Positions 63,906-64,000 of a stretch of DNA of 64,000 bases are shown here, one piece after another. Within the stretch, counting starts at the first letter, position 1. Every line of letters starts with the position of its first letter. Under the pieces are notes generated by a model. The model did not search any database, was not told the origin of the DNA, and saw only the letters and a program-made list of their open reading frames with translations. The DNA comes from Gemmiger sp. An87. GTDB lineage: Bacteria > Bacillota > Clostridia > Oscillospirales > Ruminococcaceae. The position numbers and the translations under genes were made by a program. The stretch spans positions 45,219 to 109,218 of the forward strand of contig NZ_NFHD01000010.1 in the NCBI RefSeq assembly GCF_002159185.1. The letters run 5' to 3'.

Positions 63906-64000
63906 AAGTCTGCAAATAAAAAGTCAACAGGGAATTGAGGAAAGTTTGCAACCTTAGTAGGAGGCGAAAGAGAGCAAAACAAAAAGACCGCCGCGCAAGC

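Overview
The window looks like a chromosomal segment of a GC-rich Gram-positive anaerobe of the class Clostridia. The likely family is Ruminococcaceae/Oscillospiraceae, near Faecalibacterium, Subdoligranulum and Gemmiger. The basis is the Firmicutes-type nusA-infB and atp gene orders, single-chain glycyl-tRNA synthetase, Fhs, a short ThiI beside its own cysteine desulfurase, RsgI-type anti-sigma architecture, strong AGGAGG ribosome sites, and a leader resembling the preQ1-III riboswitch class known from Ruminococcaceae. No phage, plasmid, CRISPR array or transposase gene is visible.

Layout: 1-310 is a tRNA cluster (Glu, Lys, Asn). Its downstream flank (to about 720) is duplicated and carries a decayed tRNA-Asn remnant. 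796-2203 holds a divergent diguanylate cyclase and Xre regulator pair. 2423-7618 carries glyS, lrgAB, an M29 aminopeptidase and a membrane acyltransferase. 7773-20133 is a long translation/RNA superoperon: rimP, nusA, rnpM, ylxQ, infB, rbfA, nrnA, truB, ribF, a membrane glycosyltransferase-like gene, rpsO and pnp. 20249-26461 has a YczE-type membrane protein, a leftward AraC regulator with galE and a nucleotidyltransferase, and two tandem SGNH hydrolases. 26880-28541 is fhs, followed by an array of hairpin repeats. 28857-35734 is a rightward run: cysteine desulfurase, thiI, cinA and a 972-residue membrane protein. 36105-40804 holds an LCP protein, an AIM24 protein and an ECF sigma/anti-sigma pair. 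41031-47312 is the complete F1Fo ATP synthase operon (leftward). 47562-52646 has a CitA/DcuS-like two-component system, a DUF554 protein and two molybdopterin genes. 52760-63846 carries secA, a hemolysin III family protein, a riboswitch-controlled queT-HAD unit, a LacI-PFK-aldolase sugar module, DegV, TrmL, a pyridoxal kinase and a 62-residue orphan protein.

The most unusual object is the protein at 32816-35734. Its cytoplasmic N-terminus (residues about 8-227) can be aligned along its length with the C-terminal half of the adjacent CinA, but the amidase signature is degenerate. After one membrane helix comes a domain that reads like a class B sortase whose catalytic Cys and His are replaced, then a Pro/Thr linker, then a SpoIID/LytB domain that keeps its glutamate. 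It looks like two pseudoenzymes fused to a cell-wall domain, with the first probably born from a partial duplication of cinA.

Other points of interest are a short palindromic repeat family (about 95 bp with about 19-bp inverted ends), three of whose four copies begin exactly at stop codons; a 22-position hairpin in front of pnp; a CTG start for ribF; and structured leaders upstream of galE, the LCP gene and queT. All calls come from reading the sequence; no database search was run.
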